Source: Apiospora phragmitis (Eukaryota > Ascomycota > Sordariomycetes > Amphisphaeriales > Apiosporaceae). Taken from it: a stretch of DNA of 64,000 bases. Shown here in pieces: positions 33,356 to 43,833 of the stretch. Position 1 is the first letter of the stretch. Each line of letters opens with the position of its first letter. The position numbers and the translations under genes are program-made. The notes under the pieces are model-generated. The model saw only the letters and a list, made by a program, of their open reading frames with translations, searched no databases and was not told the DNA's origin. The stretch is taken from contig JAQQWL010000006.1 of assembly GCA_038363925.1 (NCBI GenBank), positions 1,592,501 through 1,656,500 on the forward strand, read 5' to 3'.

Positions 33356-34388
33356 GGTGTGAGATTGTTATTTGTGCTGTCTTTGTTGTGGTGTTTATTT
33401 TCGTAGAGTAGGCAGTATCGAGACTTGTGAAATCTATAAAGCAAATCAGCCAGAATATGTGGAAGTTCAAGACTTTATACCTAATAGGAGCTATGACTAC
33501 ATACTCAGGTTTGTGTGTGACTCGAATGAAAAGTGCTTGAAACTGTGCTTCTTTGACTCGATAGCAAACATTGTGGAAATCCTCCTTTTTACAGGTGTGA
33601 TATGGTCTATAAGAGCCAGACCATCACCCCTACGCTGATAACATGATTACCCCTAATTACGCATCCGCATCTGCTTCAAGTTCGCCGCTGCAAGCCTCCG
33701 GAACTTTGCTCCTGGGATGGGTCGCATGCTGCATTGATGGATATTTATGCTGCATTCAAGCCTGATTGCACCTATCTTTCCAGATTTTTGATATGCATGA
33801 ACTTCTCGCAACACTCAGTGATTTCTGCCGGACAGATTAGGTAATGGCAGTGATGAGTTGATTATGAAATTGCTGCGGAGGATGAATTTTGCCGGTCAGG
33901 CTTTATCTACATCCCACTCAATTCTCTCACACAACGGCAACCCATTATTTCGAGCCTTCCTAGCCTTTACCTGTGGGCTCACAGCCATTTGCCAGGGATT
34001 CCCTTGCGAGACAGGAATGCGCCACCATCTCCATTCTCGAGGATGGCGTCCGCACAGAATCTGGTTATCCGTGGAATTTCTGCCAAGTCCAAACATGCCG
34101 TAGTAGTGGTATTTTACTGTTGGTTCTTGGTCAATTGACATAGAAAAGTCAAATACGTTGCTGCTTATGCCAAGAGTTTCTCCGAACCCCCATGCCCATT
34201 GTCAGGGGTGGGGCGTAGCTTGGGACGTCAGCCGTAGTTGTGGGGGATTCCACACAGCAACCAAACTTACTGTGCATGAAACCAACAGTTGCCTGGAGAA
34301 ACCCATCGCCCCAGAGAACCCTATTATGCATCGGCTTGTCATCTATTTCAGTCTTGCCGGCCAGTGCGCGCGCGAAGTCGTTTAATAT

Positions 34389-34389
<1 letters not shown>
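33356..34389. other. intergenic, no gene seen
   Basis: Upstream region of the LysM gene (-) and of the unknown gene at 34477 (+). Open frames are short and unsupported. Confidence 0.45.
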
Positions 34390-34436
<47 letters not shown>

Positions 34437-34458
34437 CACCACCACTACTACTACTACC
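34390..34458. repeat. trinucleotide microsatellite (ACT)n/(ACC)n
   Basis: 23 uninterrupted trinucleotide units: a run of ACT, then ACC, then ACT and a final ACC. It ends 18 bp before the ATG at 34477, inside the presumed 5' leader. Slippage could change leader length. Confidence 0.95.
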
Positions 34459-34476
34459 ATAGTACTAATACAAACC

Positions 34477-34974
34477 ATGGGACACTCCAAAAGCCACCAA
34501 GACCTGGTAGCCGAGCTGCTCAAGACCGCCAAGACCCGCAATATCGAGGCTGGTATGCCCATGGTCATGCGGTGGGTTCCGCGCGCAGCTCTCGCGGCCG
34601 GCGAAGCTTGGGCCAAAGCCAACGGTGGAGGACCGAACCCCGTCGAGAAGCGCATGCTGGGCCCTGCCGAGACAGTCTTGCTCGGCGCGCCGCCGCCGCC
34701 GACGATGGGCCCAAGGGAGGCCGCCTCGATCACTTTCTCTACTCGCAGCGGCGGCAGCCCGCGGTACAGTCGGTCGATTACCAAAGATCAAACCAGCGGC
34801 AGCCAGGCAATTTGCGGCCTCTGCGGGACCAAGGAGGCGATGAACGATCGTGTCCTCGGCGAAGTCGGCGTGCCCTTTTCTCATCGCGGGGGATTCCTCC
34901 AGGGTGATCTGGTGGAGCGGCTGTCTGGCTTGGGCGGATATGGACGATCTCCATGGAAAGGACGGTGGTTGTAG
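34477..34974 (+). CDS. hypothetical protein, 165 aa
   Basis: An uninterrupted frame from ATG 34477 (MGHSKSHQDLVAELLKTA). The N-terminus is predicted helical and basic; the C-terminal half is Gly/Pro/Arg-rich with one CxxC (AICGLCG). There is no signal peptide or membrane segment, and I do not recognise a family. The upstream frame continues through the ACT repeat as poly-Thr, which I take as leader. A competing minus-strand frame (34465-35010) has poorer composition (poly-Arg). The gene could be a lineage-specific coding sequence or a chance frame in GC-rich DNA. Confidence 0.4.
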   Translation: MGHSKSHQDLVAELLKTAKTRNIEAGMPMVMRWVPRAALAAGEAWAKANGGGPNPVEKRMLGPAETVLLGAPPPPTMGPREAASITFSTRSGGSPRYSRSITKDQTSGSQAICGLCGTKEAMNDRVLGEVGVPFSHRGGFLQGDLVERLSGLGGYGRSPWKGRWL

Positions 34975-35191
34975 GAAGACTAAGCGGGTAGTGATTAAGG
35001 AAGAACACATGCATTATCATGTATTATTAGCAGTATGATACCCCCCAGCTCTTATTGGTACAAAACCTCCTCAAGCATTCCACTAGTATTAGTCCCAGCC
35101 TTCGCCCCTTGCTTTGCCCCCTTGCTAAATAACCCCGGTATTGCACTGAATAGTGACAAAAGCACATTTGAAATAAGGATCTCATTCCTTT

Positions 35192-36125
35192 TCATGACTC
35201 GGGGTTCAATTGGACCGGTGGCGGCAGATTTATGTCGCCGGATAACACCTTCAGTGGCCAATCCATGCACCAGCGGAGATGGATAGGCATCAGCTGTTCC
35301 ATCCCATGAACATCTCGTTCCATGACCTCGTATTCCCCTGCCCCATTCATCCACCAAGCAAAATCCAGCAACTTCATGAGCACCAACACTCTCGCGTAGA
35401 GTGCCATGGCGAGAGGCTCGTGGCCGCGTAGCCTTCGGAGGTACCGGGGCCGAGCATCAGAGGCCATGGTCCCGATGTAGCGGCGCAGCGTCTTGGCCCC
35501 TGACCCGGAGAAGTGGGCGCGATAGTAAAGTAACACGCAGGCCTTGGCGTCGGCGTACATCTTTTGCTCCTCAAGTTGCGAAGTCACGTCGGCGGTGGTA
35601 TTAATGTCGAAGCGGCTCAAGAGCGTAGTCATGTCCGCGTCCAGTGCTTGCAGGGCCGCCTGGCGCTCTGGACCCAGATCTTCGTCCGGAAGCGTCGAGG
35701 GCACGATCTCGTAGTCGAACCATCCATACCCCAGCTCCGTCAAGAGCGCCAGGCGGTGGGCGTAGAGCCGGCTGACGCCACCCACCATGTCCCAGGCCTC
35801 CAGTGGTAATTCATATGCCTCATTGGGCCGGGAATGATGGGAAATGAGCCAGTAGAGGTTCGACAGCACGACGGCAGACAGCCAGATCGGCTCTGCTATG
35901 TCAGTATCGATATGCTTTACAGCTTGCCGATGATATACGAGGCTCCTGTCGAGGTAGCGTTGATGACTACGCTGGGAAACCAGTGAAGCTAATGAGCGAA
36001 CTTGCGAGGTTCCGAAGTTGCTTGCGGGTTCCCCAAACAAGTATCGTGGTTTTTGTCAGCAGCGTCAGCAAGCATGCGAGCTAGTGTCCCCGCAGGATCG
36101 AAGCCGCTCAAGCCAAGCCTCCATT
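35192..36125 (-). pseudogene. decayed Zn2Cys6-type transcription regulator (C-terminal part)
   Basis: The open frame 36040-35192 (about 282 aa) matches the C-terminal domain of fungal C6 regulators of the sterol-uptake-control type. It contains QRYLDRSLVYHRQAVKHI, WLSAVVLSNLYWLISHHSRP, a long helical middle and a terminal VLVLMKLLDFAWWMNG segment. No ATG begins it, and no Cys6 zinc cluster is present. Upstream, to about 36125, another frame still reads GLSGFDPAGTLARMLADAAD, a piece that normally precedes this domain, but the junction has a frame change and a stop. The 5' half of the gene is therefore missing. It sits next to another gene relic (36358-36571). Confidence 0.6.
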
Positions 36126-36357
36126 TAGTAGCCAATCACAATCCAAAGCGAACTCGCGAGGGTTCCATTAGCGATCCGCCATTTTGATTGGCTGTGTTTA
36201 TGAATGAAGCATTTGGTACGCATCAGACTCAGGAAGTCTCTTGGATATAAAAATATGAGTCTTGCCCCCTACGAGATCCTGAATATTTCAATCATTCAAG
36301 CAAAACAACAACAACAGCTACCATATAAATCCTCAAGACCTACTTCCAAACAACCCA
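36126..36357. other. promoter of the SDR relic
   Basis: TATAAAAA at 36246-36253 and a CAACAAC-rich leader at 36301-36330 look like an intact promoter and leader for the truncated gene at 36358. Confidence 0.35.
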
Positions 36358-36571
36358 ATGGCCACGTTTAACGAAGAAACTACCGCTCAAAATGTCATCG
36401 ATGCTCTCGGATCGGAAGTCGTGGGAAAGATTTGTATGACTAGACTGCGTCCCTCATTCGTTTCCAATCTTCTTCATGACTAACTTTAATGTTAGTTGTC
36501 ATCACAGGGCCCAGTCAAGGTGGCATTGGTGCATCGGCCGCCATCCACCTGGCCAAAACCAAACCGGAAAG
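36358..36571 (+). pseudogene. truncated short-chain dehydrogenase/reductase, first two exons only
   Basis: Exon 1 (36358-36433) and exon 2 (36496-36571) are joined over a 62-nt intron (GTATGA...GTTAG). They encode MATFNEETTAQNVIDALGSE followed by VITGPSQGGIG, the NAD(P)-binding TGxxxGxG motif of an SDR, then AAIHLAKTKPE. A donor (GTAAAG) follows at 36572, but no continuation of the Rossmann fold or the YxxxK active site is found before the next gene's stop at 36710. Promoter-like sequence and splice sites are preserved, so truncation may be recent. No product with activity is expected. Confidence 0.7.
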
Positions 36572-36709
36572 GTAAAGCTCAAACTGTCGACTACCCCGAT
36601 ATACATTCATATCCTGACTAGCCCGCTTTTATCACCCCCCCCCCCTTTCCCACTCATGGCTGAACTCCCACCTTTGTTACTTATTACCAGCCCCTGAGCA
36701 GATTCCGGT

Positions 36710-37211
36710 CTACAAGAACTTAACGGAACCGACCTGCCCGTACCAGCAGTCGGTCACACCAGCTGGAACATCAAAGTGGTTGCCCGTTTCGTTACAGTTG
36801 GGACTGGCATAAGCGCGCACTACGTATCTCGTCAGCTTTCCGCAGTCAGGCGACTCCAACCATCACTGCTACACCAGTTTCAAGACGGTCTCTGAGGGGG
36901 GTACACTCAGTGGCTTAGGGCAAATGCGTAACGGGCTGCAGATGGATCTTACAAGTGCGCGTGGCGTAGTTCTGCTGGACCAAGGTGCTGGCGTATTCGA
37001 AAGGGATGTTGTTGACGATGCATTGACCGCCGGCGCCCTGGAGCCAGACCGTGTCCTCGACCCAGGTGCCGTCGCAGCCGTTGCCCGAGTAGAACTTGGC
37101 GTAGATGCGAGGGGTCTCCTGGCGGGCGGCGAGGCCGGCCTCAGCAGGTGCGGCCATGACGCTGGAGGCAGCAGCGGCGAGGAGGGGGATAAGGCTGGTG
37201 GTGAACTGCAT
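36710..37211 (-). CDS. small secreted cysteine-containing protein, 122 aa
   Basis: Exons 37211-36953 and 36819-36710, with a 133-nt intron (GTAAGA...CGTAG). The signal peptide is about residues 1-20 (MQFTTSLIPLLAAAASSVMA), followed by a short propeptide ending near RQ. The mature part holds four Cys (NGCDGTW, GQCIVNN, SPNCNETG, TDCWYGQ), probably two disulphides, and ends GQVGSVKFL. Splicing fuses ATRT to LRAYASPNCNETG; without it the frame ends in a short unrelated tail. The fold type is common among fungal small secreted proteins of unknown function and possible effectors. The stop lies 138 bp beyond the SDR relic, in convergent orientation. An 11-base C run lies at 36635-36645. Confidence 0.75.
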
Positions 37212-39011
37212 GGTTTCTTTTTTGGCCGGTTGTTCAGTCTTTGAATATGTGTTCTCGTGGTTTCAGGGAGATAGTATGTGAAGCTGAAAGGGGCTGTTTG
37301 TAGATGACGATAATGAGAGATTCTGGAATATCACAGGCTGGAAACCGACCCCCTTATATATCAATTTTGGATGGTGAGCCGTTGCAGTGATCTGTTTCTT
37401 ACTACCACTCAAGTTTTCTACAGATTGGCTCAATATTCTACTGTCACGTTCCAAGCGATCACCATTGTTATGGTACCAAGCCTTCTTCTACACGGAAATA
37501 CGGCACGATACTCACGGTACCCCAGTATGCGCCACTAAGCCTCAATCCATTTTTGGTCATTGTTCAATCAATTGAGATGGCAGCAACGACTGTGTCACAT
37601 AGTTTGAGTCCTTGTAGGATCTCTCTCCTCAGCTTGTCAACGCAGGGGTGTCAGATTATCGTGCGATGTGGCGGCCACTTTGCCCTGGAATGTGCTTATT
37701 GGATATCGAGTTGGAATTGAGGTGATATCAGACGACTACTAGATATTTCTCTTCTAGCGTCATACGTCAGCGTATCCAATCTCGTCACACGAGGTCGATC
37801 AGAAAGCCCAGTGATTCTGCCCGTCTTTGCGTGAAGATGTGCCCGAGCCTCCAGATAAAAGTGAGGGCAATGCTGAAGTGCTGTCTCTTGGACGACTTTG
37901 AGCAAGGGGAGCCGCCGCATTGCTGTCTCTCCACAACACGGTGGCCATATTGCACCTAAAGTAGACCTACCTTGTAGTCTGAACCTAAGCAGCTCGGGAT
38001 CTTATGCCAAGACATGTGGTAATCATGGCGTCCCCTCATGTGACGCTTATTACTGGGCGAGCAGGGTGCGGGTTGCACTTGGCCAATCGGAAGAAGCGTT
38101 GCAGGGTGTAAGCCCAGGGATGGGCGCCACCCACCCAACGGGTTCCGGCCCGGTGAGCTGGTCTACAAACTTCAGCCCTACTTAGATTGTCTCCGAAGTC
38201 ACCTAAGCACGCGTGCACGACTGTATCCCGCTTGACCAGTTGTGGTATGGAACAGACAAAGCAGGACGCTTATGTCTTGGAATTAGGAACATCTAGAAAA
38301 ATACATACCTTTGAATCTAAGCTGCAAGGCAGTGTTTTGCTTCGAGCCAACTTGACTCGCCGTTAGCTTTCAGCCCTGTTGTACTGGGAGACATCAGCTT
38401 GATCCTGTACTAGCAGAAGCCCGATGCAATGCGCTCAAGTCAGTCGGGTGAAACGGGTCGCCACCCGTTGGCTTGACGTCGTCCGACGGACATCGGACTT
38501 CGAGGAAGTACTGAGTGGGAATTATGATCTTTTCGGCGCCGGGATGATGGAAACACACATAGACGTTCCCTTCTTGTTACGTCCACGTGTTCATCCTCAA
38601 CCCAATGCAGCTCATCGTAGCAAGATTTACCGTTGCCAACACCTCACTCTGTAGTCGGGGTTTGCATTAGACCTGACCGTTTTCGCCTTTTCATCACGAT
38701 CCGTTTGAGCGAGATTTGCCGACCAGAACTGGGCGTCAATAATGGGGCTGCAGTATGACGAGGACGGGAGGCCATATATCTATACGTGAGTAAACTCTTC
38801 GCTGGAGTTTGGGAAGACCAGGTCTCGGTTTTTGTCTTTTACGTTTAGGTTCAACAGGTAAGAATGAAGGTTAGAGTGTGAGGTGACAGAACGAGCCCAT
38901 ATCCAACATCCAGATCCTGCGGCACTGTCCTTATTGATGACCAGAACCGGCAACTGGCTGTTTCAAGAATAAAATTGCACCTCTAAAGATATCCAATCGT
39001 GTTATAATAAA
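37212..39011. other. intergenic, no gene seen
   Basis: Between the small secreted protein (starting leftward at 37211) and the 3' end of the 998-aa gene. Open frames are short and unsupported on both strands. Confidence 0.5.
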
Positions 39012-42000
39012 TCACCAGAGCGACATCGAGGCAACAGCGCCTGATAGTCGAACCGTACTTAGACCGCTGCCACCTGTCTCGTGAATTATCCCTCTTAAGC
39101 ATTTCCAGCACGTAGAACTTGGATAAATCCAGAAACCCCTATCCAAGCGCCCATGCTGCGCATCTACTGTCAATCGAGCCTGTATGTAAATCAGTGCTGT
39201 AGCAAGTCGTGCGACCCAGCTACCGTGAGCTCTAATGATGCCTTCTCTTAGGGGAGGCTCGAGAATATCATTCCAAGCCTCGACAGACAAGAGGTGATCC
39301 ATTTGGACAGGGTTGGGATCGCAGCTACACTGGGACGTTCCTGGGTGTATTGGCCTGACAAGGAAGGGACTGAGGAGACATCTGAGAACATCAACGTCGC
39401 CAATCCAGCCCCCTTTGTGATAAACAGACACGACAGATTCCAAGAGGTGAATCTCGCTATCTTGGCCTTGACGATCGTACGACTGCACCAAGGGTACATA
39501 ATAATCGGTGAACGACAAATGCATGGACGTCTTTGAGAAGCTGTTCTCTGGGAGCCCGTTGAAGGGTGTAGTACTGACAAAGCGCCAGGACCCCTCGTCG
39601 GGAGCTGAGATCATTGGTTCGTTTGGGGGTACTAGAAGCGTTAAGCCAGGCCGTCCGACGTTCCCCGCAATCCTCCTGAGTTCATGAGCTTTAGGGGTTT
39701 CGAATGGATCACAGGTGAGCTTAAACTATATGAGTCAGCATACAGTACAGCACACTTGAGGCTCGATAGGAACGTGACCAACCTGCATGGACACATAGAT
39801 GCTGTCCTCATACGCTATGGCGAACACGCGCCTCATGCTCGAAGGCTCGATATCGAAACCGCCTTCCAAGTTCGCCACGCAAGCGAAAGCATCTTCAAGA
39901 CTCAGCACCTCATAGTATCGTGCTTCTGCTGCTGCTGATCTATTCCTCTCAGCTTCCGATAAGAATTCTGAGGCACTTCTGGCATAATCCGCGTGCTTTG
40001 CCCACTTTGCCTCGCACAAAGGGTGGTTGAGCGCGTTTGTTGAAACCCGTGCATCCGGAAGTGCGCGGTAAATCCGATGTGCAACTCTCAGCGTCCCAAG
40101 GGTCCTGAAATCAACACTGCTATTCAATTGAACATCAAAGTGGTGCAGTAGTTTATCGTTGTCAAAAAGGTCCGAGTTCAAGCACCATATCAAATCTTCG
40201 ATGGTTGGAGGAGCCAATGGTGGGGGGCGGTTATCAGGCCAACGAGGGTTCGCAGCCGCTAGGTCATAGTAGACGGCAGCGAGGTCTGGATTCCCATAGT
40301 ATAGTTCGTAACGGCGGTGTGTGAATGGCCGAAGTGCATCGTACGTACTCTCTATAGTAAAACTGTTCCTGGAAGAGCCAAGGTAGGAAGAGATCTTTGT
40401 TGGTAGGGTGTTAACACGCTCAAGTGGGTATGATTGGCCAAGAAAAGGCTCGGGGACCCAGCGAGTATGGCCATATGTACTTTGATCCATTGTGTTGCCT
40501 CCTGTATGTGTGCTCGCTATACCACAAAGCGGGTTGCCGGATACAAAATCATCCTCTGTGGAGCTGATCGAGTACTTGATGATCGTAAATCCTCTGAATG
40601 CCGGAAGTCGTGAAGCCATCCGCCTTAAGAATGCGATCTGCTCATTAGTTCCTTTCAGACACATTATGACACGAGAAAAGTCGTTGAAGGAAAAGAATGA
40701 GTGGTGACCGATTTTTGGCATGAGTTTCTGCGATCTTTTGTAGCCGAGAGCGATTAACTTATGAATTATGTCCTTGGGAAAGTCCTTGGCATCGAGGTAG
40801 CTGGCAGCAGCTCGAGTAAGAACATTGATTCCATGTGAATGATCGCGCAATAGTGGATTGCAAATTCGCTCTGCCCTGGTTCGAAGGGAAACTTGTTCCG
40901 ATATTCGCGCCTCGCGCTGCAAAGCATCCCTAAAGGCGACAAGGAAGCGTGCTGGTATATAAGCGTCTTGGCCAAATATTCCCCAAAAACCAAGGAATGA
41001 CCCGAATACTGCTTGAGTAAATTGATCAAAGGTGAGTCTTTTGGATTGTAGACTCAGTGATGCCTGGCTTGGCACCGGTCGGCCATAGTGCTTCAGATGT
41101 GCCAGAGATAGGGACCAGTAAATACCTTGAGCTTCGTCCTTTGCTCGACTTGAGAGACCAAGAGTCAAAGTACCCCCTGGCTGCACTTCTGGGTCGTGGA
41201 AATTATGAACTCGGGGTAACGCGCCGGCGATCATGATGTCGGGATATAGGTGCCACGCACTGAGTGCGAGGAGACAGGGACCACTGTTTCCAGCTTGCGG
41301 CATCCCCTTGATCAGTCGCTCCGTTACCTCGAGCGCGGAAGACCATCCAGAGATGACGCTGTGGTACACCGCCATATGGTCGTTGATTGGAACACTCAGG
41401 TTGGCTATTAGCAGCATAAGTTGATCTTGCTGCTTGACCTTCACACGGTCGGCTGTTCGAAGCCAAGCTCGGACACTTGCGTCCCATTCAGCAAGGCTGG
41501 CGCGGGGGGTCGATGCTTGCGCTGCTGCTGCAAGGGTAGAGTAGTGTATGGCCTCATCCGCGTTGAACTTATCGCCGATTTCCTTCCTCCTCTCCTCGAC
41601 GATCTCAACCCATACCGACACCGCCTCGTTTGCAGGCCAGACTCGAGCCAACATACAAGCGAGGAGTTGGACATGTAAAGCTGTGGGCGATGATGTTGCT
41701 GCTGCCCAGATGGAAGTTCCGTCGACGCCTTTATGAGCGGCAAACATGCTATTCTCGAACTCGGGCGGGTTGCTCTCTTCGCTAGACTTGGCAATCTCCA
41801 ATACTCGATTGCCATAGGCCTGAAGAAGACAAGGAGTTGAGGGAAGCATGCCCTCAAACAACGCTCCTAGCTTGCGCGCGGTGAGGTGAGTCGAACCATA
41901 CTCGGCGTTTTCCTTACGCCTTTTTGATAGCGCTGTTCCTAACTGGCCGAATTCTTTCGGCGCTTCGCATTTGATGAGTGTGAAATCGAAGTTGAGGTTC

Positions 42001-42068
42001 GCAGCAGTGAGGGTTATTTCATTCGTAGCAGCTGCGAGCGCGGCTTGTACTTTCCCAATAGCTGCCAT
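39012..42068 (-). CDS. large conserved fungal protein of unknown function, 998 aa
   Basis: Exons 42068-39749 and 39688-39012 around a 60-nt intron (GTACTG...CTAAAG). The splice joins IEPQVC to HELRRIAGNVGRPGLTLLV. The protein starts MAAIGKVQAALAAATNEITL and ends STVRLSGAVASMSLW, a C-terminus I associate with a multi-copy family in filamentous ascomycetes. There is no signal peptide, membrane span or known catalytic motif. Notable blocks are SSPTALHVQLLACMLARVWP, YGHTRWVPEPFLGQSYPLER, YYGNPDLAAVYYDLAAANPR and DLIWCLNSDLFDNDKLLHHF. Composition suggests a folded, helical, soluble protein. The intact 3-kb frame argues that it is under selection. Function unknown. Confidence 0.8.
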
Positions 42069-43732
42069 CTTGCGTACCTTGGCACAAACCGGAATATCCT
42101 TATAATCAAAAGTATTAACAGATACACGAGATTAATGCATCGCGATGCGTTTGATATGCGCGAGTCAATCGCGCATACCAGAACCTTGATGATTACAAAG
42201 TCGGAAATCAAAAATAAGAAGGTAGTGGCTGGGTTCAAAACCCTCCAGACAATGCCAGAGCCTTGCAAGGCTTACTCCCAGATAATGTACGCAGAAAGTC
42301 CACATCAAGTGCTCATGTCAGCCTGGACGACTCTCCAATGTTCAAATTGCTCTCAAGTCACACGAAGCTAGCGTCAGTCGCTGGAGATCTGCCGAAGAAC
42401 TTTTGGTTGGGCGAATCGACCGGTCAATCAAAGTTCCGTTTCTACTGCATGAATGATTGCAGTGCTGACGTGGCCATGCTCATCTCCTTAGTCCTGGGCG
42501 AGTGGCTCTCACGGTACGACATACTCTACAGGAGCAGCTTAAATGTGAGGTTGGTATCACCTACTATACAACCCTCATGTGCAGCTGAGATCTTCTAGCC
42601 ATGAGGATATCCTAAGAGTTGTCCCAATGATACCCCAGGAGACTTGAAGCGATACCAGGTCATCGCAAATTTAGATATCAGCTTTACTGCCGCTTATCAG
42701 AAAAGCACTGCTCGATAGGGGGCCACGATGGGTTTTGGGAAGCTATTGGTAACACAGGTGCAAAATACAAATTAACACAAGAAACACATTAAACCGAAAG
42801 GTGGTATACTCTCATAATACGATTCACTATATTCAGCTTTTAGTATTACGAACGAGTTTATATTCATGATTACCTATATATTATATATATACTAGAGAAA
42901 CGAACTAGTCTAACACGGAGAATATATTCTAACTGGAGTGATTCATAGGAAATTTACTACCGTCGTCTTTGGTAGCGGACTAAGCTAGCCAAGACGTACA
43001 CCGATTATCATCATGCATCTGGAAGTCGGTCCGACTGCCAAGGCAAGCGCGGGGATGTCTCCATCGCGGGTCCACCCCTTCCCCGTGGTGGCCTTTCAAG
43101 CGGGTATGTGATTCGGCAGTTTCCCGAGATACTGATCCAGACCTAACAAGAGCTACCTATTTCAGATGTACTGAGAGCCGTGTGAGGCATCTGTAACGAC
43201 GTCTTTTGGTGTCAGGTTCGAATGGAACCAGATTGCAGTCCTTGCCAATCACCTCTTCATCTCTAAGTCGTTTCGTACGGACTGGTCCCTCGATCGCAAA
43301 TATAACTCCCAGCCGCTTAAACATTTTGACGAAAAAGCAATTCGGGGGGGGCATGGGGGCGTGGGGGGGAAGCCCTAGCGCAAGAGCAGCACTACATAAA
43401 CCACAACGTCAGGGGTTAAAAGAATGCCGATCCGGAGCCCCGTATCGGGGTATGCACCGCTAGCGGTCGGGATCTGCCCGACCGGGAAAATATCGACTCA
43501 AGTCTGACACATTCTATCCACCCATGTGCGCCCTTTTCTCTCTTTGCCATGGCAGCCTTGCAGCGATCTTCATCACAGTTGCCCATTGCGTGCTCTTTCC
43601 CCTTGCATTCGCTCATGGTAGTCGAACAGTATACCCATTAGCTTGACGGGGTGATATCATATCAGAGCTAGAGTGAACTTCGCGGCAAAGCTATCCCGAG
43701 CTTTTTCTTGCCTTGTTGCCTTAGTCATGTAG
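42069..43732. other. intergenic with an AT-rich block
   Basis: 42770-42960 is markedly AT-rich (TATATATTATATATATAC), unlike its surroundings, and may be a degraded repeat. 42463-42486 matches 18694-18717 at 22 of 24 positions. G runs occur near 43347-43372. No gene is supported. Confidence 0.45.
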
Positions 43733-43739
43733 TATATAA
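43733..43739 (+). promoter_or_regulatory. TATA box of the GH28 gene
   Basis: TATATAA about 100 bp before the ATG at 43834, the usual spacing for a strongly regulated fungal gene. Confidence 0.45.
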
Positions 43740-43833
43740 GCTGCCGAGCTCACCCCGTGCTTGACACACCTGGTTCGCTACCGGACAGACCAAGACTCGA
43801 TCCTTGCTTGACCATTCGCGTCAGCCCCTCAAG

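Noticed and set aside
43205..43235. tRNA T-arm-like GGTTCGAATGGAACC
   Set aside because: It is a short palindrome with no A box or acceptor at tRNA distance.
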